64,000 bases of DNA, taken from contig NZ_FWFT01000003.1 in the NCBI RefSeq assembly GCF_900172275.1, positions 310,001-374,000 of the forward strand, written 5' to 3'. The translations under genes and the position numbers were made by a program. Of the stretch, positions 43,316 to 52,065 are shown in pieces. This DNA comes from Pseudooctadecabacter jejudonensis (GTDB lineage Bacteria; Pseudomonadota; Alphaproteobacteria; Rhodobacterales; Rhodobacteraceae). The notes beneath the pieces were generated by a model. It had not been told where the DNA came from and did not search any database. It saw only the letters and a program-made list of their open reading frames with translations. The stretch's first letter is position 1, and the number at the start of each line of letters is the position of its first letter.

Positions 43316-43660
43316 TTACGTTACCAGCACCACCACCCAGGCGACCCCTGCCGCAATGGCGGCCAACATCACGCCCGCGGATCCTGCGTCCTTGGCTTGA
43401 CGGGCCAGTTCGCTGCGCTCTGAGGACACCAGATCGACGGCGCGTTCCACGGCGGTGTTCACCATCTCCACCGCCAGGATCAACAGGCCCAGCGCCAGAA
43501 TGAGCGCCAGTTCCGCCCCCGACAGCAGCCAAAACGCCAGCCCAGCGGACACCACATTGACCCATGACCAGACCCGAAACGATTGCTCCTGCCGCCACGC
43601 GTCACGCAGGCCTGCGCAAGACCAGATGATGCGCGTTTTCAGCCATTCGAATAAGCCCAT
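43316..43660 (-). CDS. dgkA: Diacylglycerol kinase
   Basis: A 114-residue inner-membrane kinase recycling diacylglycerol to phosphatidic acid. Three membrane helices are visible, and the active-site motif EMVNTAVERAVDL with its Glu and Asn is intact. The N terminus MGLFEWLKTRIIWSCAGLRDAWRQEQSFR is the usual amphipathic surface helix. The ATG at 43660 is preferred over a longer upstream frame. Confidence 0.93.
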   Translation of the reverse strand: MGLFEWLKTRIIWSCAGLRDAWRQEQSFRVWSWVNVVSAGLAFWLLSGAELALILALGLLILAVEMVNTAVERAVDLVSSERSELARQAKDAGSAGVMLAAIAAGVAWVVVLVT

Positions 43661-43723
43661 GATTTGCCCCCTGCGGCGGCGCGCCCCACTGGCACGTCGC
43701 ATGCCGCAGCCTATCTGAGGAAC

Positions 43724-44104
43724 ATGGAACAAGAAAACACCAAAGTCCTTTTCAACGCAGACTGTCCCGTCTGCAATTTCGAGATCCGGCACTATGAAAA
43801 ATATGCGCAAGACAGCGCGCTGCCGATCCGGTTTGACGATCTGAATTCAGACGCGCTGGCCACATGGGATTTGACGGCCGATCAGGCCGCGCGGCGGCTT
43901 TATGTGCTGCATGACGGTGAATTGCTGTCCGGCATGCCTGCGTTTCGCGTGCTGTGGGCGCAGATGCCGCGCTATCATTGGCTGGCCCGCGTCACCGGCT
44001 GGCCCGTCATCCGGCCCCTGACGGTCTTTGCCTATGACCGCGTGTTGGCCCCGCTGATTTATCGGTGGCACATCCGCCGCAAGGCCAAGGCCCAGGCGGC
44101 CTAG
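43724..44104 (+). CDS. DCC-family thiol-disulfide oxidoreductase-like protein (DUF393)
   Basis: A 126-residue protein with the DxxCPVC motif (Cys14, Cys17) right after the first strand, as in the DCC/DUF393 family, and the conserved LYVLHDG, GMPAFRVLW and YDRVLAPLIYR segments. The thioredoxin-like fold is predicted; substrates are unknown. TGAGG precedes the ATG. It overlaps the convergent IMPACT-family gene by 4 bp. Confidence 0.87.
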   Translation: MEQENTKVLFNADCPVCNFEIRHYEKYAQDSALPIRFDDLNSDALATWDLTADQAARRLYVLHDGELLSGMPAFRVLWAQMPRYHWLARVTGWPVIRPLTVFAYDRVLAPLIYRWHIRRKAKAQAA

Positions 44105-44463
44105 CGCGCGTCCAGATAGACGCGCACGGCGTCCTGGACGCGGCGGAACCGGTCACCACCCAGATGGGTGCCGCCAAACCAGCGGGTGACGACAACAATT
44201 TCGCCCACTACGCCCTCTCGCTCCAACATGCGCAGGATGACCATGCCCGCGCCGGCCTCGCCGTCGTCGTTCTTGATCGGGGTGCCGCAGGGCAGGATGA
44301 GGCCCCAGGTGTTGTGGGTGGCCTTGGCGAATTTCTTGGTCCGGCAGAGCGTTTTGACAAAGGCCTTGGCCCCCGCCGCATCCGCACATGGCCCGCCGGA
44401 GACCGCGTATTTCGACCCTCGGTCAGTAAATATGTTGTCGAGAACCAACATCGCGCCCCACAT
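44101..44463 (-). CDS. IMPACT/YigZ-family protein
   Basis: A 120-residue protein equivalent to the N-terminal YigZ/IMPACT domain: SKYAVSGGPC, HNTWG, NDDGEAGAGMVILRMLE and VVVTRWFGGTHLGGDRFRRVQDA. It lacks the C-terminal DUF1949 domain of full YigZ (about 200 residues), as in many alphaproteobacteria. Proposed roles concern translation regulation. Start could be internal by a few codons. Confidence 0.88.
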   Translation of the reverse strand: MWGAMLVLDNIFTDRGSKYAVSGGPCADAAGAKAFVKTLCRTKKFAKATHNTWGLILPCGTPIKNDDGEAGAGMVILRMLEREGVVGEIVVVTRWFGGTHLGGDRFRRVQDAVRVYLDAR

Positions 44464-44503
44464 GACGGCGCGCGCGCCCTTGGCGCAACCCCCAAACGCA
44501 AAA

Positions 44504-44528
44504 CGCGGGCCCTGTTTCAGGACCCGCG
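44504..44528 (-). terminator. Terminator of the TPR-protein gene
   Basis: On the minus strand CGCGGGTCCTG-AAA-CAGGGCCCGCG forms an 11-bp stem with one G.T pair, followed by TTTTGCGTTT. It begins 29 nt after the stop at 44558. Confidence 0.75.
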
Positions 44529-44557
44529 CAAATACTCGTACTCAAAATACCAAAGGC

Positions 44558-45091
44558 TTAGTAGGACGGGCCTACGCCGGTGTCGATCGCCATGCGCAAG
44601 GCAATCTCGGGCCATGTCTGGCGGCCATCACGGGCGCGAATTTCGGTCAGCTGGGCCTGTGCGCCGACCAGATCACCCATGGAGACCATGCCCTGGCCCA
44701 TGTAGGACCGCGCCAGATTGTTGTTGGGATCAATCGTCAACGCGGCCTGATAAAAGGACATCGCGCCGTCCATGTCGCCCATCTTGCGTGCGGTGAAACC
44801 GTAATAGGTCTGTACCATGCTGTCGGCAGGATCGAGAAGGTCCAGCACCTGACGCGCATCTGCATAACGGCCCTCATAGGACAGCTCACGCACGGCATCC
44901 ATCATCGCGTTGTCATCGTTGGTGGACTGCTCGGGCGTCATGCAGGTCTGCGTGGCCAGATCGAACACCAGACCTTCAACGCATTGTTCCGTGGTCTCGG
45001 TGGGGGTGGGGGGTGTGCTGCTGCCGGATCCGGCGGCAAGAGCCATCATCGGTGTGGCGGCCAAAAGAGTTGCTGCAAGTGTAAGACGCAT
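44558..45091 (-). CDS. Exported tetratricopeptide-repeat protein
   Basis: A 177-residue protein with an N-terminal signal peptide (cleavage near ALAAG, residue 20), a short Thr/Pro linker, two Cys (CVEGL, CMTPE) and a TPR-like region (RYADARQVLDLLDP, GDMDGAMSFYQAALTIDPNN, GDLVGAQAQLTEI). A periplasmic protein-interaction role is likely. The ATG at 45091 gives the signal peptide directly; the longer frame upstream is rejected. Confidence 0.83.
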   Translation of the reverse strand: MRLTLAATLLAATPMMALAAGSGSSTPPTPTETTEQCVEGLVFDLATQTCMTPEQSTNDDNAMMDAVRELSYEGRYADARQVLDLLDPADSMVQTYYGFTARKMGDMDGAMSFYQAALTIDPNNNLARSYMGQGMVSMGDLVGAQAQLTEIRARDGRQTWPEIALRMAIDTGVGPSY

Positions 45092-45251
45092 TGGGGTCTC
45101 CCGTCGTTGATGTGTCCCTAAGCCACGTAGGGCCGAGGACCAGAGTTTCAAAAAAGTTGCAATTCGTGCGGCAAGAGATAGCGATATGTCGCCCAACACC
45201 CCAATGACCCTTTCGTGACGCCACGGAAGTGTGAGTGAATAGTTTACAAAT

Positions 45252-45932
45252 ATGCCCTACCTTAATGGCATGACCCATTCTGACCCCTACCCCAAATACG
45301 CCCTCGCTGAACGGATTGCGGATGGCGTGATGCACGCAGCGGGCGTGGGCTTTGCGATCACGGGCACGGTTTTTTTGTTGATCTGGGCAACGGCCACAAT
45401 GGATGCAGGCACGATTGTGGGCGCATCTGTCTATGGGGCGGCGTTGATTGCGTCCTTTGTGGCCTCCGCCTGTTATCACTTCACCCCGTGGGAACGGCTG
45501 CGGCCTGCGCTGCGGCGGATTGATCACGCGGCGATTTATTTCAAGATCGCAGGCACCTATACGCCGCTGGTCGTGTTGATCGGGTCTGCCTTTGCCTATG
45601 GCGTGCTGACCTTGGTTTGGGTCTTGGCGGCCATCGGGGCGGTGGCAAAGCTGTTTTTCTGGGGCACCCGTGGCGGCTCCGGCCACATGGGCACGGTGTT
45701 GTATCTCGGGCTTGGCTGGCTCAGCCTTGCGCTGATCACGTCGCTTTTTCCCGTCGTGCCGACCGCCGGCCTGGTTTTGCTGGGCGTGGGCGGCGCGACC
45801 TATACGGTGGGGGCCGTGATTTTCAGCCTTGAGGGACTGCGGTATCAAAACGCCATTTGGCATGGCTTTGTTCTGGCGGCCTCCGTGTGCTTTTTCGCAG
45901 CCATCGTCATCGGGATGCCCCAGGTTGCGTGA
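45252..45932 (+). CDS. Hemolysin III-family (PAQR-like) membrane protein
   Basis: A 226-residue protein with seven membrane helices of the hemolysin III/YqfA family: SACYHFTPWE, RIDHAAIYFKIAGTYTPL and IWHGFVLAASVCFF carry the conserved His/Asp metal site of the CREST/PAQR superfamily. The physiological role is unclear and the name does not imply haemolysis. ATG at 45270 (MTHSDPYPKY) is an alternative and more usual start. Confidence 0.9.
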   Translation: MPYLNGMTHSDPYPKYALAERIADGVMHAAGVGFAITGTVFLLIWATATMDAGTIVGASVYGAALIASFVASACYHFTPWERLRPALRRIDHAAIYFKIAGTYTPLVVLIGSAFAYGVLTLVWVLAAIGAVAKLFFWGTRGGSGHMGTVLYLGLGWLSLALITSLFPVVPTAGLVLLGVGGATYTVGAVIFSLEGLRYQNAIWHGFVLAASVCFFAAIVIGMPQVA

Positions 45933-45981
45933 CTGGGGCCGTGAGGGGGGCAGAGGTGGCAAGGGCGGTGCCCGGTCAGGT

Positions 45982-46743
45982 CTACAACCCCGCCGCTGTG
46001 TCCCGCACCACCTGAATACGTTGCGCATTGGGGGGATGGGTGCCCAGGAACTGATCACCCGGATCGGGAATGCGGAAAAAGAATTCTGACCCCAATACCG
46101 GATCATAGCCCGCCCGCGCGGCGATGATGGTGCCCAGACGGTCGGCCTCCAGCTCAAAATCCTTGGAATAGCTGCGCGCGCCCACGATGGCGCCCAACTC
46201 TTGCGCGGTGCGCACCGCCTCCCCCGTGCCACCAAAATCACCTGCCAGCTGGCCAAAAACAGACGCCCCCAGCACGGCGATGCGGCGCTGTTGGGTCAGG
46301 TGGTCTTCGATGTGGTGGGCGGCCTCATGGGCCATGATAAAGGCGATTTCATCGCGGTTGCGCGCGTCTTCGATCAGCGACAGGGTAAAGCCGATGATGG
46401 GGCGTCCGTTGTCATTGACGGTTTGAAAGGCGTTGCGCGGAAGACCGGGGCGGTCATCCACCACGATCAGAAAATCGCAATTCAGCTGCGGGGACCGCGC
46501 ACGGCATTCCCTCTCGGCCACCGGTTCCAGCTGATCAACCACCTGCACAAAGGCCCGCGCGGCGGCCCGAGGGCCCATCGCATCCCCTGCCGTAGGGGCC
46601 GGTGCCGGTGCGGCCACCGGCGTCGGACGAACACCGCCCGCAGTCGTCTGCCCCTGAGACCCAACCTGGGGCCCGACCTGGGGGACAACCTCACAGGCGG
46701 CCAAGGTCGCGACCAAACAGGCGACCAACATCGCACGCATCAT
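45982..46743 (-). CDS. M48-family metalloprotease lipoprotein
   Basis: A 253-residue zinc protease anchored by the lipobox LAAC (Cys17). A Pro/Ala-rich linker (about 24-55) leads to the peptidase domain with HEAAH (His139, Glu140, His143) and the third ligand Glu in ELEADRLG. It resembles BepA/LoiP-type periplasmic proteases without the TPR part. Likely role is outer-membrane protein quality control, by family. Confidence 0.9.
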   Translation of the reverse strand: MMRAMLVACLVATLAACEVVPQVGPQVGSQGQTTAGGVRPTPVAAPAPAPTAGDAMGPRAAARAFVQVVDQLEPVAERECRARSPQLNCDFLIVVDDRPGLPRNAFQTVNDNGRPIIGFTLSLIEDARNRDEIAFIMAHEAAHHIEDHLTQQRRIAVLGASVFGQLAGDFGGTGEAVRTAQELGAIVGARSYSKDFELEADRLGTIIAARAGYDPVLGSEFFFRIPDPGDQFLGTHPPNAQRIQVVRDTAAGL

Positions 46744-46946
46744 TCTTCATGTCCTTTGCTTGTTCGGGACATAATTTAGCACCCCCACTGCTGGCTTCCA
46801 CCCCAGATCACCGCCCCGCCAGTCACATGGCTGTCAAGTGCCGACCCCCATGACGGACCCCAATGACGGACCCCAATGGCGCCACGGGGCGGTTGACGCC
46901 ACACCGCCCCCGCCGCAAGCTGAACGTAACCCACGCTGGAGGCCCC

Positions 46947-47186
46947 ATGTTCACCATAGAGCACGATTTCGACGCCACCGTCGTCACCCTCGTGGATGAA
47001 GCCGAGGACGACGCGCCCTTTCGCGAGGACGTCATCATCAACGCGTTCGAGGACTGCGTGACCGTGACCCAAGTGGACCCGCGCACCGACATGCCTGTCA
47101 CCGTCACATTGTCGATGTCGCAACTGCGCGATCTGTCCATGGCGCTGGATTTGCCCGAAGGCGCCTACCGGTTGCGGCCCGAGTGA
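46947..47186 (+). CDS. Small acidic protein, unknown function
   Basis: A 79-residue soluble acidic protein beginning MFTIEHDFDATVVTLVDEAE and ending LSMALDLPEGAYRLRPE. TGGAGG precedes the ATG. No motif is recognised, but codon use matches the core genes. The upstream leader contains two copies of ATGACGGACCCCA at about 46850-46875. Confidence 0.78.
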   Translation: MFTIEHDFDATVVTLVDEAEDDAPFREDVIINAFEDCVTVTQVDPRTDMPVTVTLSMSQLRDLSMALDLPEGAYRLRPE

Positions 47187-47200
47187 GGCGCAAGTTGGAT

Positions 47201-47224
47201 TTTAGGTATTTTTGACCCAAAGAA
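47201..47224 (+). repeat. Dispersed 24-nt repeat, copy 3
   Basis: Identical to the copies at 14606-14629 and 32048-32071. It ends 15 nt before the deacetylase start in the same orientation, so it could lie in its promoter or 5' leader. Confidence 0.8.
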
Positions 47225-47239
47225 GGGAGGCCGCGCGCC

Positions 47240-48337
47240 ATGACCACAGGTTTTTTCTTTGACGAGAGATGTTTTTGGCACGGGGGTGGCAATTATGCGG
47301 GCATGTTGCCTGTGGGCGGACTTGTGCAGCCTTTGGATGGCGGGTTGCCCGAAAGCCCTGAAAGCAAACGACGTCTGAAGAACCTGATCGATGTGACCGG
47401 TTTGTCTGGGGATCTGTCCCTGCGCGGCGCGGCGCAGGCTGGGCGCGCGGATCTGTTGCGGGTGCATCCGGCCTCCTACCTCGATGCCTTTAAAGACCTG
47501 TCCGATCAGGGCGGCGGCGAGATGGGCCGCCGCACGCCGTTCGGGCCCGGCGGGTATGAGATTGCGGCCCTGTCCGCGGGCCTTTCGGTCGCCGCGTTGG
47601 AGGCCGTTTTGCGCGGTGAGGTGACGAACGCCTACGCCCTCAGCCGCCCGCCCGGGCACCACTGCTTGCCGGATTATCCCAACGGATTTTGCCTGATGGC
47701 CAACCTCGCCATCGCGATTGAGGCCGCCCGCGCCAAGGGGTTGGCGGACCGTTTTGTGGTGTTGGATTGGGACGTGCACCACGGCAACGGCACAGAAGCG
47801 ATTTTCTACGAAGACCCAGATGTGTTGACGGTTTCGATCCATCAAGACCGCAACTACCCCATGGACAGCGGCCATTTCGCCGATCGCGGCCGGGGCGCGG
47901 GGACGGGCGTTAACCTTAATATCCCCTTGCCAGCCGGGGTCGGCCATGCGGGGTATCTGGCGGTGATGGATCAGATCGTGGCAGATCAGATCCGCGCCTT
48001 TGCCCCCGATGTCATCGTCATCGCCTGCGGTTTTGATGCCGCCGCGATTGATCCGTTGGGGCGCATGTTGGCCACAGCCGACACCTTCGGGCAGATGACC
48101 GCCCGTGTCATGACGCTGGCCGATGACCTCTGCGCGGGTCGTTTGATGATGGCCCATGAGGGCGGCTATTCCGAAGTCTACGTTCCATTTTGCGGCCATC
48201 ACGTCCTGCAACAGATGTCGGGCAGCGCCATCACCGCCCCTGATCCCTTTGGCGATGTCTTTCCTTTGCGCCAACCCGGGCCCGCCTTCGACACCTTCGT
48301 GCAGACCCAGATCGACGCCATGCGGGACGCATTGTGA
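47240..48337 (+). CDS. Class II histone-deacetylase-family amidohydrolase
   Basis: A 365-residue zinc-dependent deacetylase-like enzyme (HDAC/AcuC/APAH superfamily). The catalytic pair is in SRPPGHHCLPD, zinc ligands are in LDWDVHHGNGTE and the distal ACGFDAAAIDP, and the end of the domain is HEGGYSEVYVPFCG. This spacing is typical of bacterial class II enzymes acting on acetylpolyamines or other amides. GGGAGG precedes the ATG. Confidence 0.9.
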   Translation: MTTGFFFDERCFWHGGGNYAGMLPVGGLVQPLDGGLPESPESKRRLKNLIDVTGLSGDLSLRGAAQAGRADLLRVHPASYLDAFKDLSDQGGGEMGRRTPFGPGGYEIAALSAGLSVAALEAVLRGEVTNAYALSRPPGHHCLPDYPNGFCLMANLAIAIEAARAKGLADRFVVLDWDVHHGNGTEAIFYEDPDVLTVSIHQDRNYPMDSGHFADRGRGAGTGVNLNIPLPAGVGHAGYLAVMDQIVADQIRAFAPDVIVIACGFDAAAIDPLGRMLATADTFGQMTARVMTLADDLCAGRLMMAHEGGYSEVYVPFCGHHVLQQMSGSAITAPDPFGDVFPLRQPGPAFDTFVQTQIDAMRDAL

Positions 48338-49026
48338 GGGGGCTGGTCCTCGCGCTAATCTGTGCCACCCCCGTCTGCGCACAAACCACGCCGGACCCCG
48401 CCCAACTGTTGCAGGCCGCCCAGAGGCTCAGCACCCAACCGAACATCGCCTTGGCAGACGTTCTGGACGTGTTGCGCCCCCAGTTCGGCGCAGGCACCTT
48501 CTATTATCATCTTGGGCCTGACAGCCTGCCTGACGGCATAGAGGATCCGTTTTACTGGCACAGCGAGGGCGTCATCGACACCCCGGCCAACATCGCCACC
48601 TATTATTGCAGCCGCGCAGGGCGCGTGCTGTCGCAAGACCAACAGGCCCTCCGCCAAAACGACCCGTTGACCTTGTCCTATTCTCCCTCAGCCGGGCCTA
48701 TTCCGCTCACGTTCTGGTCTGATGTGAATTGGCCCGATGACGCCATCGCCCGCATGGATTGCTATTTCAGTGTCGAAAGATGGCAAGGCGCGCCTCTGTT
48801 TGAGGGCGGTGTTGCGATCCCCTATCTTGACGCGGTCGCAGACACCTACAGCAGTCGCACCGACATCACCCAAGATGGGCCTTACACGCAACCGCAGGGC
48901 TACGATTGGGTCGTCCTGCGCGACGCAAGGGCCCCGGGCGCACATATTGGCTATTTCGAAATCGCCGAACATCCCGACATATTTCGCATCTGGCTGACCG
49001 GTTTTCTGCCTGCGCCCATCAGCTAG
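48334..49026 (+). CDS. Exported protein of unknown function
   Basis: A 230-residue protein with a signal peptide (cleavage after PVCAQ region, about residue 16) and a mature part rich in aromatic residues (FYYHLGPDSLPDGIEDPFYWH, IPLTFWSDVNWPDDAIARMDCYF). The GTG start overlaps the deacetylase stop as GTGA, so expression is coupled. No family is recognised. Confidence 0.75.
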   Translation: MRGLVLALICATPVCAQTTPDPAQLLQAAQRLSTQPNIALADVLDVLRPQFGAGTFYYHLGPDSLPDGIEDPFYWHSEGVIDTPANIATYYCSRAGRVLSQDQQALRQNDPLTLSYSPSAGPIPLTFWSDVNWPDDAIARMDCYFSVERWQGAPLFEGGVAIPYLDAVADTYSSRTDITQDGPYTQPQGYDWVVLRDARAPGAHIGYFEIAEHPDIFRIWLTGFLPAPIS

Positions 49027-49080
49027 GCTGGCATCTGGCGCGGCGCGCCCCCATATGTCGGAAAACGGACAGGAGACCTC

Positions 49081-49659
49081 ATGCCGCCGCGCAATCAACC
49101 CGCCCTCGATTTTCTACTGACCCGCCGGTCGCGGCCTGCCAAAACCCTGCAGGCGCCGGTGCCAGACCGCGACGCGTTGACGGAAATCCTGACCGCAGCC
49201 GCCCGCACGCCCGATCACGGCAAACTGGAACCGTGGCGGTTCATCGTGCTGGAAAAACCCGCCCTGACACGGCTGGCCGCCTTGGCCGAAACCCGCGCTG
49301 CCCCCTTGGGCGTGGCAGAGGACAAACGCGCCAAGGGCATCGCGCAATATGCCGATGCAGACCTCGCCGTGGCCGTCATCGAAACCCAAGTGGCCTCGGA
49401 CAAAATCCCCGCGATTGAACAAACCTATTCCGCAGGCGCGGTGTGTTTGTCCCTGCTCAACGCGGCATTGGCGGCGGGCTGGGGGGCAAACTGGCTGAGC
49501 GGTTGGGCGTCCCATGATCGCACATTCGCGGAAATCGGATTGGGCCTTGCATCCCACGAACGGGTGGCGGGGTTCATCCACATCGGCACTGAGACCAACG
49601 CGCCCCCAGAACGGCCCCGCCCCGATCTGGCCCAGAAAGTCAGCTGGGTCAGCACATGA
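49081..49659 (+). CDS. Nitroreductase-family protein
   Basis: A 192-residue FMN-binding nitroreductase-like protein: RRSRPAKTL near the N terminus for phosphate binding, ARTPDHGKLEPWRFIVLE, a central AGAVCLSLLNAALAAGWGANWLSG and HERVAGFIHIGT. The size and motifs match the YdjA group. Substrate unknown. ATGA overlap with the next gene. Confidence 0.9.
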   Translation: MPPRNQPALDFLLTRRSRPAKTLQAPVPDRDALTEILTAAARTPDHGKLEPWRFIVLEKPALTRLAALAETRAAPLGVAEDKRAKGIAQYADADLAVAVIETQVASDKIPAIEQTYSAGAVCLSLLNAALAAGWGANWLSGWASHDRTFAEIGLGLASHERVAGFIHIGTETNAPPERPRPDLAQKVSWVST

Positions 49660-50348
49660 TCCTGTCCGACGTGACAAAGGCGCTGGCCCAAATGGGCGAT
49701 CCGCGGTTTCGGCGGGTGCTGGCCTTGGGCGTCGGGCTGACGCTTGCGCTGCTGGTTGCGGTCTATGCGGCCTTCTTGGGGTTTTTGGGCTGGCTTGATC
49801 CGGCCTCGCTCGATCTGCCGTTTCTGGGGCCGAATGCCTTTGTGGGCGGCCTTCTCAGCTGGGGCAGCATGGCACTGATGCTGGTCTTTTCGATCTTTTT
49901 GATGATCCCTGTCGCCTCGGCCATCACATCGCTGTTCCTGGAAGACGTGGCCGCGGCGGTTGAGGCGCAGCACTACCCCCACCTGCCCGCCGCGACCCCT
50001 GTCAGCTGGGCTGACGGGATCCGCGACACCCTGTCCTTTATGGCGCTGCTGATCTTCGTAAACCTCGTGGGGTTGCTGCTCTTGCCGCTTTTTTGGTTCG
50101 CCGCACCGGTGATGTTCTACCTGATCAACGGCTTTTTGCTGGGGCGGGAATATTTCACCGTGGCCGCCATGCGCCGCGCCGGCAGGCAAGGGGCCAAGGA
50201 CCTGCGGCGGCGCAACTTACCTCAAATCTGGATGGCCGGAACCCTTATAGCGGTTCCGCTGACCATTCCGGTGCTCAATCTGCTGGTCCCGATCTTGGGC
50301 GCGGCAACCTTCACGCACCTCTATCACCGTGTGGCCGCTACTCGCTGA
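49656..50348 (+). CDS. EI24-domain (CysZ-like) membrane protein
   Basis: A 230-residue membrane protein with four hydrophobic hairpins, an EI24/CysZ-like PVASAITSLFLEDVAAAVE segment and LINGFLLGREYFTVAAMRR near the C terminus. CysZ itself imports sulfate, but most members of the broader family are uncharacterised. Coupled to the nitroreductase gene by an ATGA overlap; overlaps the convergent DUF1467 gene by 11 bp. Confidence 0.87.
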   Translation: MILSDVTKALAQMGDPRFRRVLALGVGLTLALLVAVYAAFLGFLGWLDPASLDLPFLGPNAFVGGLLSWGSMALMLVFSIFLMIPVASAITSLFLEDVAAAVEAQHYPHLPAATPVSWADGIRDTLSFMALLIFVNLVGLLLLPLFWFAAPVMFYLINGFLLGREYFTVAAMRRAGRQGAKDLRRRNLPQIWMAGTLIAVPLTIPVLNLLVPILGAATFTHLYHRVAATR

Positions 50349-50634
50349 CCTCTTGCGCACCCTGAGGCGTCGCCATCCGGTCAAACCAGTCAATGTCGCG
50401 CACCGAAATCCAGCCCGACAGAATGATGGTCGCCAACACCGCCCAAATCGGAAACGCCCAATAAGTGGTGATCCGCGCCCGCCGCCCGATCTGCGCATCC
50501 GCTGGGGCAGATTTATGGGTGCCCGGCACGACCTCGCCCTCTTCCCCTTGGGTGGTCAACCGCAACGGCAAGACGATAAAGAACGTCATGAACCAGACGA
50601 CGGCGAACAAGACAATTGCCGATGTGATACCCAT
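50338..50634 (-). CDS. DUF1467-family membrane protein
   Basis: A 98-residue protein with two membrane helices flanking LRLTTQGEEGEVVPGTHKSAP, the conserved stretch of DUF1467. In alphaproteobacteria these genes commonly follow the methylmalonyl-CoA epimerase gene, as here (mce is 103 bp upstream on the same strand). Function unknown. Confidence 0.9.
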   Translation of the reverse strand: MGITSAIVLFAVVWFMTFFIVLPLRLTTQGEEGEVVPGTHKSAPADAQIGRRARITTYWAFPIWAVLATIILSGWISVRDIDWFDRMATPQGAQEVSE

Positions 50635-50685
50635 ATCTCAGCCTCTCCAAACTCTCTGACAGATCGCGCCTAACGCCTCGACCCG

Positions 50686-50730
50686 CTTCATCCGACCCGA
50701 AAAACTCGCCCCGCAGGGCCCGTCTGCCAA
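50686..50730 (-). repeat. Dispersed GGTCAGATGAAG repeat, copy e
   Basis: The minus strand reads GAGTTTTTCGGG then TCGGATGAAG, 52 nt before the DUF1467 start in the same orientation. The flanking GGCCCTGCGGGGC is shared with copy c. Confidence 0.7.
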
Positions 50731-50737
50731 ACAGAAC

Positions 50738-51142
50738 CTAGACCTCTTCCAGCTCAATCAAGCAGCCATTGAAATCCTTGGGGTGCAAAAACAACACCGG
50801 CTTGCCATGGGCGCCGATCTTGGGCTCACCCGACCCCAGAACGCGGGCCCCTTCGGCCTGCAATGTGTCGCGGGCCGCCAGAATATCATCCACCTCATAG
50901 CAGATGTGATGGATGCCCCCCGCAGGGTTCTTTTCCAGAAACCCCTTGATCGGGCTGTCCTCGCCCAAGGGATACAAAAACTCGATCTTGGTGTTGGGCA
51001 GCTCAACGAACACCACCGTGACCCCGTGGTCCGGCTCATCCTGCGGCGCGCCAACATTTGCGCCCAAAGCGCTGCGATACTGCGCACACGCGGCCTCAAG
51101 GTCTGGCACAGCGATGGCCACATGGTTCAATCGTCCGATCAT
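50738..51142 (-). CDS. mce: Methylmalonyl-CoA epimerase
   Basis: Interconverts the S and R forms of methylmalonyl-CoA in propionyl-CoA assimilation. The 134-residue VOC-fold protein starts MIGRLNHVAIAVPDLEAA and has the metal ligands in NHVAIAV, HGVTVVFVELPNTKIEFLYPLG and GGIHHICYEV and the C-terminal CLIELEEV. It is full length. With prpE and meaB in the window, the propionate route is evident. Confidence 0.94.
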   Translation of the reverse strand: MIGRLNHVAIAVPDLEAACAQYRSALGANVGAPQDEPDHGVTVVFVELPNTKIEFLYPLGEDSPIKGFLEKNPAGGIHHICYEVDDILAARDTLQAEGARVLGSGEPKIGAHGKPVLFLHPKDFNGCLIELEEV

Positions 51143-51317
51143 GGTCTCTCTCCTCGTCTTGGCCCCTTATGATCCAGCCGCGCGCCGGGTACAACGGACA
51201 CCCTGCCGCAGCGCAGCGTCACTGTGGAGAATCACCGTTAACGGAACATTCACCACAATGGCGTTTACTGAGTCGCAGACAGTGATCCGCAAACACACCC
51301 ACCCAAGGGGGACCACC

Positions 51318-52034
51318 ATGGACAGCCTTGACGATTTTATGCAAACCCGCCCGCCGACCGCGAACCGCCCGCTTCTGGGTCTGACCGTTTTGGTCGTCGA
51401 AGACAGCCGCTTCGCGTCTGAGGCGCTGCGCCTTCTTTGCCTGCGCTCTGGCGCGCGCATCCGCCGCGCCGATAGCCTGTTCAGCGCACAGCGGCACCTG
51501 GCCGTCTACCGGCCCTCCGTCGTGATCATCGACATTGGCTTGCCCGATGGGTCGGGCGTGGATCTGATCCGTGATCTGACAGCCGCCCGCCCACGGGTGG
51601 ATGTGGTCCTCGGCACCTCCGGCGATCCGGAGGGGGAGGCCTTGGCCCGCAAGGCAGGCGCTGACGGGTTCCTCGACAAACCCATCAGCAACATCGGCTT
51701 CTTTCAGTCCAAAATCCTCGAACATCTGCCCGCCGAGCGTCAGCCCAAAGGCCTGCGCGTGCTGTCCGATGACACGGTTATTCCAGATGAGGTCGCCCTA
51801 CGCGACGATCTGGCCGCCGCCGCCGTCGCCTTGGAAGACCCCACCGACGCCCGCACCCTGCGCTATCTGACACAGTTTCTGGGCGGCATCGCCCGCAGCG
51901 CAGGTGACACGCCCTTGGCACAAGAAACCCAAACCCTCGCGCAGCTGCAGACCGACGGCAGCGCCGTCGGCAGTCAGGTCGCGCGAATCGCAGCCATGGT
52001 GCAAGACCGCATCGCGCGAACAGCTGCTCTGTGA
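51318..52034 (+). CDS. Response-regulator receiver-domain protein
   Basis: A 238-residue protein with one REC domain: acidic pocket Glu28-Asp29 in VLVVEDS, phospho-acceptor Asp72 in VVIIDIGLPDGSG, and Lys121 in FLDKP. The C-terminal 100 residues are helical (Ala- and Gln-rich) with no DNA-binding motif, so it may act by protein contacts. No kinase is adjacent. AAGGGGG precedes the ATG at 51318. Confidence 0.87.
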   Translation: MDSLDDFMQTRPPTANRPLLGLTVLVVEDSRFASEALRLLCLRSGARIRRADSLFSAQRHLAVYRPSVVIIDIGLPDGSGVDLIRDLTAARPRVDVVLGTSGDPEGEALARKAGADGFLDKPISNIGFFQSKILEHLPAERQPKGLRVLSDDTVIPDEVALRDDLAAAAVALEDPTDARTLRYLTQFLGGIARSAGDTPLAQETQTLAQLQTDGSAVGSQVARIAAMVQDRIARTAAL

Positions 52035-52065
52035 CAGCCACCCTTTGACAGCGGCGCTATGGATG

